DNA of 64,000 nucleotides from the NCBI RefSeq assembly GCF_003060825.1, contig NZ_CP028922.1, forward strand, positions 1,794,501 to 1,858,500, given 5' to 3'. A program made the position numbers and the translations under genes. The notes beneath the pieces are model-generated. The model was not told the DNA's origin and did no database searches. It saw nothing but the letters and a program-made list of their open reading frames with translations. The stretch comes from Paenibacillus sp. CAA11. Lineage in GTDB: Bacteria; Bacillota; Bacilli; Paenibacillales; Paenibacillaceae. Below are positions 45,254-54,526 of the stretch, in pieces. Positions within the stretch are counted from its first letter, which is position 1, and each line of letters opens with the position of its first letter.

Positions 45254-46666
45254 ATGAACAGTCAATCCTTAACCCCAAGACAAATTGTGGCGGAGTTAGA
45301 TAAATATATCGTTGGTCAAAAAACGGCGAAAAAATCAGTGGCTGTAGCTTTGCGTAATCGTTATCGCCGGAGCCGGCTGAGCGACGAGGTTCGCGATGAG
45401 ATTGTTCCGAAGAATATTCTTATGATCGGTCCAACGGGAGTAGGTAAGACCGAAATTGCACGGCGGTTGGCGAAGCTCGTGGGTGCCCCGTTCGTCAAAG
45501 TGGAGGCTACCAAATTTACTGAGGTAGGTTATGTAGGCCGGGATGTAGAATCTATGGTACGAGACTTGATTGAAACCTCGATCCGTATGGTGCGAGCTGA
45601 GCGGACAGAGAAGGTTAGGGATAAGGCTGAGGAGCAGGCCAATGAGCGCTTAGTTCAAATCCTTGTTCCTTCGGAGCAGAAATCCAAAAATCAGCGAAAT
45701 CCCTTCGAAATGATCTTTGGGAACCATCAGGCTAATCAGAATGGGGCTGACTCGGCTTCGAATGAAGAAGAGAAGCAGGATGCAGCTTTGGTGGAAAGGC
45801 GCCGTCAGGTACGCTTCCAGTTGCTCTCAGGCCAAATGGAGGATACCCTTGTCGAGATTGATGTAGAGGATAATACGCCTACTATGATGGATATGTTTGC
45901 CGGTCAAGGTGATCAGATGGGGATGAACATGCAGGAGATGCTTGGAAACCTCATGCCACGTAGAACCAAAAAGCGTAAATTATCCGTTAGAGAGGCTCGA
46001 AAGGTACTCACTCAAGAGGAAGCTAATAAGCTGATTGATCAAGAGGATGTCATTCAGGAATCGATTCATCGAGCAGAACAGTCGGGCATCATTTTCATTG
46101 ATGAAATTGATAAAGTTGCAAGCCGCGGCCAAGGCTCAGGCCCTGATGTATCCAGAGAAGGGGTTCAGCGGGACATATTGCCTATTGTCGAGGGCTCTAC
46201 CATCATGACCAAGTACGGTCCTGTCAAAACAGACTACATTCTCTTTATTGCGGCAGGTGCGTTCCACATTGCCAAACCGGCTGATTTAATTCCCGAGCTG
46301 CAAGGGCGTTTCCCCATTCGCGTAGAGCTCAATAGTCTAACTTTGGAAGATTTTGTGTCAATTTTAACAGAACCTAAGAACGCTCTAACAAAACAATATA
46401 CGGAGCTGCTTCGGACGGAAGACATTGAAATTGAGTTTTCGCCGGAGGCTATACGCGAGATTGCCAGCATTGCAGCAACCGTAAATGCGAACAATGAGAA
46501 CATTGGTGCCAGAAGGCTGCATACGATCTTAGAAAAGCTGTTAGAGGACTTATCCTTTGAGGCTCCAGAGCTAACCTTGGACCGCATGGTGATTACGCCA
46601 CAGTATGTGCGCGAGAAGCTAGGGGATATTGCCCAAGACCGAGACTTAAGTCAGTATATTCTGTAA
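45254..46666 (+). CDS. hslU: ATP-dependent protease ATPase subunit HslU (ClpY)
   Basis: 470 residues. The AAA+ unfoldase has Walker [17 protein letters not shown], Walker [11 protein letters not shown] and the pore motif GYVGRD. A helical I-domain insertion (about 115-260) is present, and the C-terminus DLSQYIL fits the tail that docks into HslV. The start follows TAGGAGG. In B. subtilis codY follows; here a terminator and a 310-base AT-rich gap lead to flgB. Confidence 0.97.
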   Translation: MNSQSLTPRQIVAELDKYIVGQKTAKKSVAVALRNRYRRSRLSDEVRDEIVPKNILMIGPTGVGKTEIARRLAKLVGAPFVKVEATKFTEVGYVGRDVESMVRDLIETSIRMVRAERTEKVRDKAEEQANERLVQILVPSEQKSKNQRNPFEMIFGNHQANQNGADSASNEEEKQDAALVERRRQVRFQLLSGQMEDTLVEIDVEDNTPTMMDMFAGQGDQMGMNMQEMLGNLMPRRTKKRKLSVREARKVLTQEEANKLIDQEDVIQESIHRAEQSGIIFIDEIDKVASRGQGSGPDVSREGVQRDILPIVEGSTIMTKYGPVKTDYILFIAAGAFHIAKPADLIPELQGRFPIRVELNSLTLEDFVSILTEPKNALTKQYTELLRTEDIEIEFSPEAIREIASIAATVNANNENIGARRLHTILEKLLEDLSFEAPELTLDRMVITPQYVREKLGDIAQDRDLSQYIL

Positions 46667-46683
46667 ATTTAATATTTAATTTT

Positions 46684-46735
46684 AAACACCGACCTTTTTC
46701 CTACGTGAAGTAGGAGTAATGGTTGGTGTTTTTTT
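46684..46735 (+). terminator. rho-independent terminator after hslU
   Basis: A 10-bp outer stem (46685-46694 with 46721-46730, one G-U pair) and an inner 5-bp stem, followed by a long T run. Confidence 0.85.
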
Positions 46736-47046
46736 ATTTTGTCGTGATTTGTAGGACCAAAACGTCGATAATTGACAGGATTTGATATGGTGAAACGAAA
46801 TTATTATATAATCATACAAAATTCTACCATTTTAATTAAAAAGATAGTCCTTTTTTCTTATTGTATTATGACCCAAAGTCGAAGAAACTTAGGATATACG
46901 ACTTTAATCAATTTTTTCCCAAATTAGGACAATAGAAAGACTTTAAATAGTTAAAAAATTGTCGAATGTAAGAGGTATTTATCAACTTTTGTAGAAATAA
47001 TTACTTCACCTAAAAATGTATAGGATGAAAGGAGGGGGGAATTAAG
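46736..47046. other. AT-rich region upstream of the flagellar operon
   Basis: About 310 bases with no supported gene, where B. subtilis has codY. It holds a possible sigma-A promoter (46782-46812). A sigma-D-like TAAA...GTCGAATG pairing near 46944-46968 is weak. The flgB binding site GAAAGGAGGGGGG lies at its end. Confidence 0.6.
46782..46812 (+). promoter_or_regulatory. candidate sigma-A promoter of the fla/che operon
   Basis: TTGATA, then overlapping TATATA (17-base spacer) and TATAAT (19-base spacer). The leader to flgB would be about 230 bases. Confidence 0.5.
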
Positions 47047-47460
47047 ATGCAGCTGCTGAATGGAACTACTTTTGATAAGATGCAAACAGCGATCCAGGCC
47101 GCTGATACTAGACAGCGTGTCTTGGCCAATAACATAGCAAATGTGGATACACCACACTTTAAGCGAGAAAATGTGTCCTTTGAATCATTGCTGCAAAATG
47201 AGCTGAATGGAGCAACTTCGGAGATTGAGGGGAAGCGTACAGACACTAGGCATTTTGTTATTGGTTCAACATCTGGACAAGTGCCTCAGCCGGTCGTTAC
47301 GACAGACCAGAGCACTTCAATGAACAACAATATGAACAACGTAGATGTGGATCGTGAAATGTCATTGCTTGCAGAGAACCAGCTTCGGTACAACTCGTAC
47401 ATAGAGCAGGTGAACTATAGAATCAAGATGATGCGAACAGCAATCGAGGGGAGAGGCTAG
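47047..47460 (+). CDS. flgB: flagellar basal body rod protein FlgB
   Basis: 137 residues. FlgB forms the proximal rod. The rod signature is visible: RVLANNIANVDTPHFKRE. The C-terminus NQLRYNSYIEQVNYRIKMMRTAIEG is the heptad helix shared by axial proteins. It is the first gene of the flagellar operon, after a very strong GGAGGGGGG binding site. flgC starts 3 bases after its stop. Confidence 0.97.
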   Translation: MQLLNGTTFDKMQTAIQAADTRQRVLANNIANVDTPHFKRENVSFESLLQNELNGATSEIEGKRTDTRHFVIGSTSGQVPQPVVTTDQSTSMNNNMNNVDVDREMSLLAENQLRYNSYIEQVNYRIKMMRTAIEGRG

Positions 47461-47463
47461 TAC

Positions 47464-47919
47464 ATGAGGATTAGTAACAGTTTTGACATTAGTTCTTCGG
47501 CACTAACAGCACAGCGTCTACGCATGGACGTAATCTCTTCTAATATTGCAAATGCCGAAACAACTAGAGCCAAGGTGGAGAATGGTCAGGCGGTTCCTTA
47601 CCGGAGAAAGATGGTAGTATTATCTTCCGATCAGCCCAATTCCTTCAGCAATGTGCTTCAGGGAGCGGTCAATGGTCAGAGCTCAGGTGGTCAAGGCGTA
47701 AAGGTAGCAGCAATAAAGGAAGATCAATCGCCGCTTAAGCCGGTATACAATCCGACGCACCCGGATGCCAACAGTGAAGGTTATGTATACATGCCGAATG
47801 TAGACATCTTGAAGGAAATGGTTGATATGATGTCTGCTTCCCGGTCTTATGAAGCTAATGTAACTGCATTTAACGCATCAAAGTCGATGGTTACCAAGGC
47901 GTTATCGATTGGTAAATAA
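47464..47919 (+). CDS. flgC: flagellar basal body rod protein FlgC
   Basis: 151 residues. Another proximal rod subunit, with SSALTAQRLRMDVISSNIANAETT at the N-terminus and the C-terminal FLG_bbr_C helix (VDMMSASRSYEANVTAFNAS). It carries the DANSEGYVYMPN motif before the C-terminal helix. fliE follows after 32 bases. Confidence 0.97.
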   Translation: MRISNSFDISSSALTAQRLRMDVISSNIANAETTRAKVENGQAVPYRRKMVVLSSDQPNSFSNVLQGAVNGQSSGGQGVKVAAIKEDQSPLKPVYNPTHPDANSEGYVYMPNVDILKEMVDMMSASRSYEANVTAFNASKSMVTKALSIGK

Positions 47920-47951
47920 GCTAATTACTTGACTCGATAGGAGGAAAAGTT

Positions 47952-48257
47952 ATGATTCAAAATATTTCGTCAGCCCTGCAGCCGCTGCAAGCGATTAAGC
48001 CAGAAACTACTGGGCAAGCGGCAACACCAGCTGAGACAATTAAGGATTTTGGTTCTTATTTGAAAGATGCTATAGACGGCGTAGCCGGACAAGAACAAAA
48101 TGTCGAGAAGCTGAACAACCAGTTCCTTTTGGGAGAAGTGGATGTTGATCAAGTTATGGTGGCATCGGAACAAGCACTATTAAGTTTGCAGCTTACCTCG
48201 CAGGTTCGTAATAAGGTGATTGAAGCCTATCAAGAGATTATGCGAACGCAAATGTAA
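47952..48257 (+). CDS. fliE: flagellar hook-basal body complex protein FliE
   Basis: 101 residues. FliE joins the MS ring to the rod. The C-terminal helices match the family: NFLLGEVDVDQVMVASEQA-like NQFLLGEVDVDQ and LSLQLTSQVRNKVIEAYQEI. The start follows TAGGAGG. It lies between flgC and fliF, the usual place. Confidence 0.96.
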   Translation: MIQNISSALQPLQAIKPETTGQAATPAETIKDFGSYLKDAIDGVAGQEQNVEKLNNQFLLGEVDVDQVMVASEQALLSLQLTSQVRNKVIEAYQEIMRTQM

Positions 48258-48290
48258 TATGTACAGCAAAGTTCCGGATGAGGTGACAAT

Positions 48291-49886
48291 GTGAATGAGA
48301 GAATCGCCCAGTACAAAGACAGGGTTGTCCAGTACTGGAATCATTTCAGCAAAAAACAAAAGACACTATTAATCGCAACCGTCGTAATCATACTGACGGC
48401 CATCATTCTGCTCACCATGCAGTTCTCCAAAACGGAGTATGAAGTAGCGTTTACAGGGCTAGATTCCACAGATGCAGCTGGGATTATCAAGCAGCTGGAT
48501 TCCAGCAGTGTTCCATATAAGCTGAGCCCGGATGGAACGAGCATTTCCGTTCCTAGTACACAGGCTGCTCGTGTAAAAGTTGATATCGGCTCACAAGGGA
48601 TCGTCAAGAACGGTTCTATCGGCTTTAACGAGACATTTGGCTCCAGCTCGTCTCCCATCGGGATGACAGACAGCGAATTCAATGTGAAGTACAAGAGCGC
48701 GCTTAATGGTGAAGTTGAACAGCTCCTCAGAAGAATGCAGGGTGTTCAAGGTGCAAAAGTCCTAATTAATCTTCCGACCGAAAACGTATTTGCAAGTCCG
48801 GAAGAGCAAGAAAAAGCATCAGCTTCGGTAGTTATGGATTTCCAACCGGGCTTCCGCCCTACGCAAGACAATATTGACGGGTATTTCAATCTTGTGAAAA
48901 CAGCTGTTCCGAATCTGCCGGTAGAGAATATTACCATTAACAGCAGTGACGACAGTGTATTGTTACCTTCAGGTAAAGGTGGTACATCCGCTAGTCTGAC
49001 AGGTGCGGTACAAGAAAATATGGCGCTGCAGAAAAAATTTGAAAGTGATGTTAAAGCTGCGGTGAAGCAATTCCTTTCAAAGCTTACAGGGCCAGACAAG
49101 GTAGACGTACTGGTGGCTTCTAAACTGAACTTCGATCAGATTCGTGAGAACGACAAACTGGTTACTCCGGTAGACACGGAGAATATGAAAGGGATCGAAA
49201 TCAGTGCCCAAAAAGTGCAGAACAGTTATACAGGTAAGGGAAGTGCAGATGGCGGAGTAGCTGGTACGGGTCAAGAAGAGGTACCAGGATATCCTTCCTC
49301 TACTTCTAGCGGAGATACAACCTCGGAGCAAAATTCATCGACGATAAACTATGAGGTCAATCATATCACCAAAGACATTATTGTTAGTCCTTACACTGTA
49401 AAAGATTTAACCATTAATGTTCTGGTTGAACCACCTGCAGGAAAAGAAACTTTGGATAAAACAACAAGTGATGCTATTCAGAACATTTTGAAGAATATTG
49501 TTGCTTCATATTTGGCTGATTCTGGAACTACTTATACAGACGCAGATCTAACTAAAAAAGTTTCGGTATTTTCCCAAGCTTTTGAAAGTGGCGATACAGA
49601 AACGACCTCGTCCGGTATTTCTAAAACGTTGCTTTGGGGTGGAATTGGAGCTGCTGCATTGTTGGTTGCAGCTGTTGCCGGCATTCTTATCTTTAGAAGC
49701 CGTAGACGGAAGCAAGAAGAAGAGATGGAAGAAGATCTTCCATTGCAAGTGCCGACAGAGTTCCCTTCAATCAGCTTGGAAACGATTGGGAATGAGGACC
49801 AAGTACGCAAACAATTGGAAACGTTGGCCAAGAAAAAACCGGAAGAATTCGTCAACCTGCTCCGCACTTGGCTTGCTGAGGACTAA
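48291..49886 (+). CDS. fliF: flagellar M-ring protein FliF
   Basis: 531 residues from GTG 48291, after GAGGTGAC. FliF forms the MS ring in the membrane. A first membrane segment lies at about 24-45 and a second near 446-468; between them are the YscJ-like ring-building motifs (FTGLDSTDAAGIIKQL, EQLLRRMQGVQGAKVLI). The cytoplasmic C-terminus (VNLLRTWLAED) binds FliG. fliG begins 14 bases after the stop. Confidence 0.97.
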   Translation: MNERIAQYKDRVVQYWNHFSKKQKTLLIATVVIILTAIILLTMQFSKTEYEVAFTGLDSTDAAGIIKQLDSSSVPYKLSPDGTSISVPSTQAARVKVDIGSQGIVKNGSIGFNETFGSSSSPIGMTDSEFNVKYKSALNGEVEQLLRRMQGVQGAKVLINLPTENVFASPEEQEKASASVVMDFQPGFRPTQDNIDGYFNLVKTAVPNLPVENITINSSDDSVLLPSGKGGTSASLTGAVQENMALQKKFESDVKAAVKQFLSKLTGPDKVDVLVASKLNFDQIRENDKLVTPVDTENMKGIEISAQKVQNSYTGKGSADGGVAGTGQEEVPGYPSSTSSGDTTSEQNSSTINYEVNHITKDIIVSPYTVKDLTINVLVEPPAGKETLDKTTSDAIQNILKNIVASYLADSGTTYTDADLTKKVSVFSQAFESGDTETTSSGISKTLLWGGIGAAALLVAAVAGILIFRSRRRKQEEEMEEDLPLQVPTEFPSISLETIGNEDQVRKQLETLAKKKPEEFVNLLRTWLAED

Positions 49887-49900
49887 TAGAGGTGAACGCA

Positions 49901-50917
49901 TTGTCTAAAACGAACGCTCAGGGGCTGACCGGCAAGCAGAAAGCTGCAATCTTATTGATTACGCTTGGACCGGAGGTTTCTGCACAAATTTTTAAACATC
50001 TAAGAGATGATGAAATTGAACAGTTAACACTGGAAATCGCAAACGTACGCAAGGTGGACAACGCTGAGAAAGAAATGATAATGGCTGAGTTCCATCAAAT
50101 CTGCTTGGCACAGGAGTATATCTCCCAAGGTGGGATTAACTACGCGAAGGAAATTTTGGAGAAAGCTCTGGGTCAGCAGAAGGCTTCAGATATTATCAGC
50201 CGATTGACGGCAACCTTACAGGTTCGACCTTTCGATTTTGCTCGTAAGGCGGATCCGAATCAGATTCTTAATTTTATTCAGAATGAAAATGCCCAGACTA
50301 TTGCTCTTGTCCTGTCCTATTTACAGTTTGAGCAGTCAGCTATCATTCTGTCCTCCCTGCCTCAGGAAAAACAAGCCGAAGTGGCCAGAAGAATTGCGGT
50401 AATGGACAGCACTTCACCGGAGGTTATTTCTCAGGTAGAGCGTGTTCTTGAGCAGAAGCTTTCCGCTACTGTAACTCAGGATTACACAACTGCTGGCGGC
50501 ATTGAATCCATTGTGCAGATTTTGAATGGTGTTGACCGAGGAACGGAACGTACCATTCTCGATTCTCTCGAGATTCAAGATCCTGAATTGGCAGAAGAAA
50601 TCAAAAAACGGATGTTTGTCTTCGAGGATATTGTCAATGTGGACAATCGTTCGATTCAGCGCATTATTCGTGACATTGATAACGCGGACTTGCAGCTGGC
50701 TCTCAAGGTGGCAAGCGAGGAAGTCCGGGAGGCGGTGTTCCGCAATATGTCCAAACGGATGGCGGACACCTTCAAGGAAGAAATGGAGTACATGGGGCCT
50801 GTGCGGCTGCGTGATGTGGAAGAAGCACAGACTCGCATTGTAGCTACCATCCGCAGATTGGAAGAATCAGGTGAAATTATAATCGCTCGCGGTGGAGGAG
50901 ATGACATCATTGTCTAA
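49901..50917 (+). CDS. fliG: flagellar motor switch protein FliG
   Basis: 338 residues from TTG 49901, 6 bases after AGAGGTG; GTG 49892 is part of that site. FliG is the rotor protein that contacts the stator. The LTGKQKAAILLITLG start, the EHPQ-like motif region (NFIQNENAQTIALVLSYL), and the C-terminal charged torque helix (DDIIV end after REAVFRNMSKRMAD) are present. Its end overlaps the fliH start by 8 bases. Confidence 0.96.
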   Translation: MSKTNAQGLTGKQKAAILLITLGPEVSAQIFKHLRDDEIEQLTLEIANVRKVDNAEKEMIMAEFHQICLAQEYISQGGINYAKEILEKALGQQKASDIISRLTATLQVRPFDFARKADPNQILNFIQNENAQTIALVLSYLQFEQSAIILSSLPQEKQAEVARRIAVMDSTSPEVISQVERVLEQKLSATVTQDYTTAGGIESIVQILNGVDRGTERTILDSLEIQDPELAEEIKKRMFVFEDIVNVDNRSIQRIIRDIDNADLQLALKVASEEVREAVFRNMSKRMADTFKEEMEYMGPVRLRDVEEAQTRIVATIRRLEESGEIIIARGGGDDIIV

Positions 50918-51743
50918 TTTGATTAAAGCTACCCAGTACATTCCTGTGGATAACTTGAAGCAATTGGACTTAGCCAAACGATACGAGACCTCCATGGACT
51001 CTGAGGCCGGCAGTAATGAACTGAATACTGCTGTTGATCATAGGATTAGTGAAGCTGAAGAGTCGCGCAAAGAGATTTTAGCAGACGCTAAAGAATTCGC
51101 CGACCGACAAATTCGTGAAGCTTCAGAGGAAGCGGAACGAATGTTGGCCGAAGCTCGTGAGCAGATTGAAGCCTGGTGGCAAGAGCGGCGTGAGCAGGAT
51201 GAGCACTTCATTGAGGCTATAAAAGCAGAGGGCTTTCATGATGGTTATGAGGAAGGGAAAGCCCAGGCTGCTGCCAATCTTCAGCAAAAGATAGATGAAA
51301 TGATGAGTGAAGCTCAGCGTGTACTAAGTGAGGCTCATGTTGCTAAAGATCAGATTATTCAGGAAGCGGAGCCTTTTCTTGTGGAGTTAAGCTGTGCGAT
51401 CGCAGAGAAAGTCATCGATCGACAGCTTACCAACGAACCGGACTATGTGATTGAGCTCATTAAAGAAAATCTGGGGCGCAAACGGGAACAGGGGATCCTG
51501 ACCTTGTGCGTAGCTCCGTCGCAGTTTGCCTTTGTACAAGCATCCAGAGAAGAACTTAGCTTGGTGATCGACTCTCAGGCGGAACTGCAAATACTGCCCG
51601 ACTCTTCTGTAAAGGATATGGGCTGTGTGATCAGGTCTGCTTATGGAAGCGTTGATGCAAGAATTGATACACAATTGTCTGAGATTAAGAAGGAACTGCT
51701 GCGGATCTCACTGCAGCAGGAGGAGCGGGGGACTGAGTCATGA
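50910..51743 (+). CDS. fliH: flagellar assembly protein FliH
   Basis: 277 residues from TTG 50910, inside the fliG end, giving (M)SNLIKATQYIP as in relatives; GTG 50892 and ATG 50901 are alternatives that overlap the GGAGGAG site. FliH regulates the FliI ATPase. A long charged coiled coil (about 45-150, rich in EEAE and AREQ repeats) precedes the conserved C-terminal domain (LSCAIAEKVIDRQL, DMGCVIRSAYGSVDARIDTQLSEI). Its stop overlaps fliI. Confidence 0.93.
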   Translation: MSNLIKATQYIPVDNLKQLDLAKRYETSMDSEAGSNELNTAVDHRISEAEESRKEILADAKEFADRQIREASEEAERMLAEAREQIEAWWQERREQDEHFIEAIKAEGFHDGYEEGKAQAAANLQQKIDEMMSEAQRVLSEAHVAKDQIIQEAEPFLVELSCAIAEKVIDRQLTNEPDYVIELIKENLGRKREQGILTLCVAPSQFAFVQASREELSLVIDSQAELQILPDSSVKDMGCVIRSAYGSVDARIDTQLSEIKKELLRISLQQEERGTES

Positions 51744-53059
51744 GGAATCCTGATCCTAACCAGTATATTGAGCATCTGAGATCCCTTGATCCTGTCAGGG
51801 TGAATGGGAAGGTGACCCAGGTTATCGGGCTTATGGTTGAATCCGAGGGACCGGACGCAAGTATTGGAGAGGTTTGTTATATCTACCCGAATAAAGCGAC
51901 CGTCCCGTTGAAGGCGGAGGTCGTAGGGTTTAGAGACAATAAGGTGCTGCTGATGCCTCTAGGCGAACTGCACTCCATTGGTCCCGGATGTGATGTCGTA
52001 GGGACTGGCAAGCCATTGACGGTTCAAGTGGGCTCCGAGCTTCTGGGCAAGGTGCTTGATGGCTTGGGTCAGCCGCTTGATGAATCCATGCTGCCTTCAA
52101 GAATGGGGCATTATTCTACGTATAACAAGCCTAGCAATCCTCTTAACAGACCTCGCGTTCAAGAGCCGATCAGCATCGGTGTCAGAGCTATTGATGGACT
52201 GCTTACGATAGGTAAGGGGCAGCGGGTTGGTATTTTTGCCGGTTCTGGGGTAGGTAAAAGCACCCTGATGGGCATGATTGCCAGAAATACGGCAGCCGAT
52301 GTGAATGTCATCGGTCTAATCGGGGAACGGGGCCGCGAAGTGCTCGATTTTATTGAGAGAGATTTAGGTCCGGAAGGCTTGGCTCGATCAGTTGTCATCG
52401 TAGCTACTTCAGACCAGCCGGCGCTCATTCGGATGAAGGGTGCGCTGATTGCTACGACGATCGCTGAATATTTCAGAGACCGCGGTCTGAATGTCATGCT
52501 CATGATGGATTCCGTAACACGGTATGCGATGGCTTTGCGTGAAGTCGGGCTTGCCGTTGGGGAGCCTCCCGCTATGCGCGGTTACACGCCATCGGTATTC
52601 GCCGCCCTTCCAAAGCTGCTCGAACGGGCAGGTACAGGTCCATCAGGCTCTATCACCGCTTTTTATACCGTTCTGGTTGATGGCGATGACATGAATGAGC
52701 CGATCGCTGATGCGGTTCGAGGCATTTTGGATGGACATATTGTGCTGAACAGAAATATCGCCAACCGTGGACATTTTCCAGCGATCGATATTCTGGCCAG
52801 CATCAGCCGTGTAATGAAGGATATTGCTCCAGAGGAGCAGACCGAAGCAGCTAATAATCTCAAACGTCTGCTAGCGGTATATAAGAACTCAGAGGATCTG
52901 ATCAATATTGGAGCTTATCAAAAGGGCTCTAATCCCGAGATTGATGAAGCGATTGATTTCATTGATAGCATATGGAATTTCACCAAACAAAAAGTAGATG
53001 AGAAGACAACGCTGGCTGAGACTCAGCAGCAGTTGATTGCCGAATTCGCGAGAGGATGA
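51740..53059 (+). CDS. fliI: flagellum-specific ATP synthase FliI
   Basis: 439 residues. FliI is the ATPase of the flagellar export apparatus, related to F1 beta. Walker A is FAGSGVGKSTLMGMIARNT, Walker B LNVMLMMDSVTRYA, and GEPPAMRGYTPSVFAALPKLLERAG is the family signature. The start overlaps the fliH stop by four bases (ATGA). fliJ follows. Confidence 0.98.
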   Translation: MRNPDPNQYIEHLRSLDPVRVNGKVTQVIGLMVESEGPDASIGEVCYIYPNKATVPLKAEVVGFRDNKVLLMPLGELHSIGPGCDVVGTGKPLTVQVGSELLGKVLDGLGQPLDESMLPSRMGHYSTYNKPSNPLNRPRVQEPISIGVRAIDGLLTIGKGQRVGIFAGSGVGKSTLMGMIARNTAADVNVIGLIGERGREVLDFIERDLGPEGLARSVVIVATSDQPALIRMKGALIATTIAEYFRDRGLNVMLMMDSVTRYAMALREVGLAVGEPPAMRGYTPSVFAALPKLLERAGTGPSGSITAFYTVLVDGDDMNEPIADAVRGILDGHIVLNRNIANRGHFPAIDILASISRVMKDIAPEEQTEAANNLKRLLAVYKNSEDLINIGAYQKGSNPEIDEAIDFIDSIWNFTKQKVDEKTTLAETQQQLIAEFARG

Positions 53060-53069
53060 TCTAAGAAAG

Positions 53070-53513
53070 ATGAAGTTCAACTACACTTATCAGAAAGTGC
53101 TGGATCTGAAAACGAACGAAAAAACGCAAGCGGAGTGGATGCTTTCGGCGGCAATTGGCGAGCTTCAAGCGGAGCAGCGCAGTTTGCTTCAGCTCCAGGA
53201 GGATCGGCAGCGAGTCATCGCCGCTATTCAAGAGATGGCGGAGAAGAGCTCGTCATTATCACAACTGCAGGAAATGCAGCAGTATGCTGACTACTTGGAC
53301 CATTGTATTCAGAAGAAGATTGAAGACGTGGATTACGCCGAGCGGAAGGTAGAAGTCAAGCAGGCACAGCTCAATAACAAGATGCTAGATGAAAAAGTAT
53401 GGCTGAAAGCTAAGGAGAAGGCTCTAAGTGTATTTCAGCAGCAAGTGCTCCTCCGGGAACAAAGTGAGCTGGATGAGATGGCTTCAGTCCGGTTTGCCAT
53501 GAACACCCGCTGA
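53070..53513 (+). CDS. fliJ: flagellar export chaperone FliJ
   Basis: 147 residues from ATG 53070, giving MKFNYTYQKVLDLK; in-frame codons upstream overlap fliI. FliJ is an alpha-helical hairpin coupling FliI to the export gate. Nearly the whole sequence is charged coiled coil (EKTQAEWMLSAAIGELQAEQ, LNNKMLDEKVWLKAKEKAL). The binding site is weak (AGAGGA 14 bases upstream), consistent with low-level translation coupled to fliI. Confidence 0.9.
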   Translation: MKFNYTYQKVLDLKTNEKTQAEWMLSAAIGELQAEQRSLLQLQEDRQRVIAAIQEMAEKSSSLSQLQEMQQYADYLDHCIQKKIEDVDYAERKVEVKQAQLNNKMLDEKVWLKAKEKALSVFQQQVLLREQSELDEMASVRFAMNTR

Positions 53514-53564
53514 GCGGATTGTGAAGGGCAGCAGGTGTAGGTTTGGTGCGAAGGAGGAGTAGGA

Positions 53565-54500
53565 ATGGCACAGAATGACTTGGAAGAAGAGAAGGAATCC
53601 AGCGGCGGATTCGCACGATTTATGTTTTTTGTTACACCGATATTGTTCACGATAGTTCTATTAGGAGTCCTGCTCACCTTGCTAAATATGAATATTCGCA
53701 AGGAAGCGCTGAGTTTGTTGAACCAGATTCCAATTGTAAAGCAGTGGGTACCTGATCCTGAGGAATCCAGCACAGCAGATGGCAAAGCAAAGACTCAGGA
53801 GAAGAGCTCTGAAGCTACCATTAAGGAATTAAAGAGCAAAGTAGCGGAACAGGAAGATCAGCTGAAAAAGGCAAATGAAGCCGCAACTCAGCAGAAGACC
53901 CAGGTTCAGGACTTGCAGTCCCAATTGGATGCGGCGAAGACGGTTGAAGAAGAAAAGGCTGAAGAGAAGGCAGCGGAGGCCGATGAAGCATACCAGAAAC
54001 AAGTGAAGAAGCTAGCTCAATTGTATGGTTCCATGAATGCGGGCAAAGCTGCTGCAATTATGGAAAATCTGACAACGGAAGAAAATGTACAGCTTCTTGG
54101 ACTTATGTCATCTGACAGTAAAACAGCCATTCTCGAGAAAATGGATCCTAAAAAGGCCGCAGAAATTTCAATCCGGATGAAGGATAGCCAAAACTCAGAG
54201 AATCTGTCGATTGCCGCTCTACAATCACGACTCAAGAAGGAAGCGACTAATTCCGACTCAAGCACGTCCACTAGTTCTGTAACCGGTCTTGATTCGACAC
54301 AATTAAGTCAGACCTTTGCAGCCATGAATGCGGACAAAGCAGCTAGTCTTCTGCTGGAGACCAACAAGATCAGCCCTCAGAAGACACTGAGCATCTTACA
54401 TGCCGTGGATGATGCTACAAGATCAAAAATTCTTGAAGCTATGTCTACAGCAGACCCCGATCAAACAGCCAAAATCTTAAACAAGCTGGTAAGCAAATAA
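53565..54500 (+). CDS. ylxF: MotE-like flagellar protein (YlxF)
   Basis: 311 residues. One membrane segment (about 21-43) with the N-terminus inside, then a Glu-, Lys- and Ala-rich coiled coil (about 85-145) and two MgtE-N-like repeats (YGSMNAGKAAAIMENLTTEENVQLL near 145-215, FAAMNADKAASLLLETN near 245-305). The protein occupies the B. subtilis ylxF position between fliJ and fliK. MotE in alpha-proteobacteria is a periplasmic chaperone of MotC; the role in Bacillales is not established. Confidence 0.88.
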   Translation: MAQNDLEEEKESSGGFARFMFFVTPILFTIVLLGVLLTLLNMNIRKEALSLLNQIPIVKQWVPDPEESSTADGKAKTQEKSSEATIKELKSKVAEQEDQLKKANEAATQQKTQVQDLQSQLDAAKTVEEEKAEEKAAEADEAYQKQVKKLAQLYGSMNAGKAAAIMENLTTEENVQLLGLMSSDSKTAILEKMDPKKAAEISIRMKDSQNSENLSIAALQSRLKKEATNSDSSTSTSSVTGLDSTQLSQTFAAMNADKAASLLLETNKISPQKTLSILHAVDDATRSKILEAMSTADPDQTAKILNKLVSK

Positions 54501-54526
54501 TCTAACGTATGGAAGGAGGTGAAAAA

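Noticed and set aside
46940..46970. Sigma-D promoter for flgB
   Set aside because: TAAA with GTCGAATG matches the GCCGATAT -10 poorly and the spacing is short; not listed as a feature.
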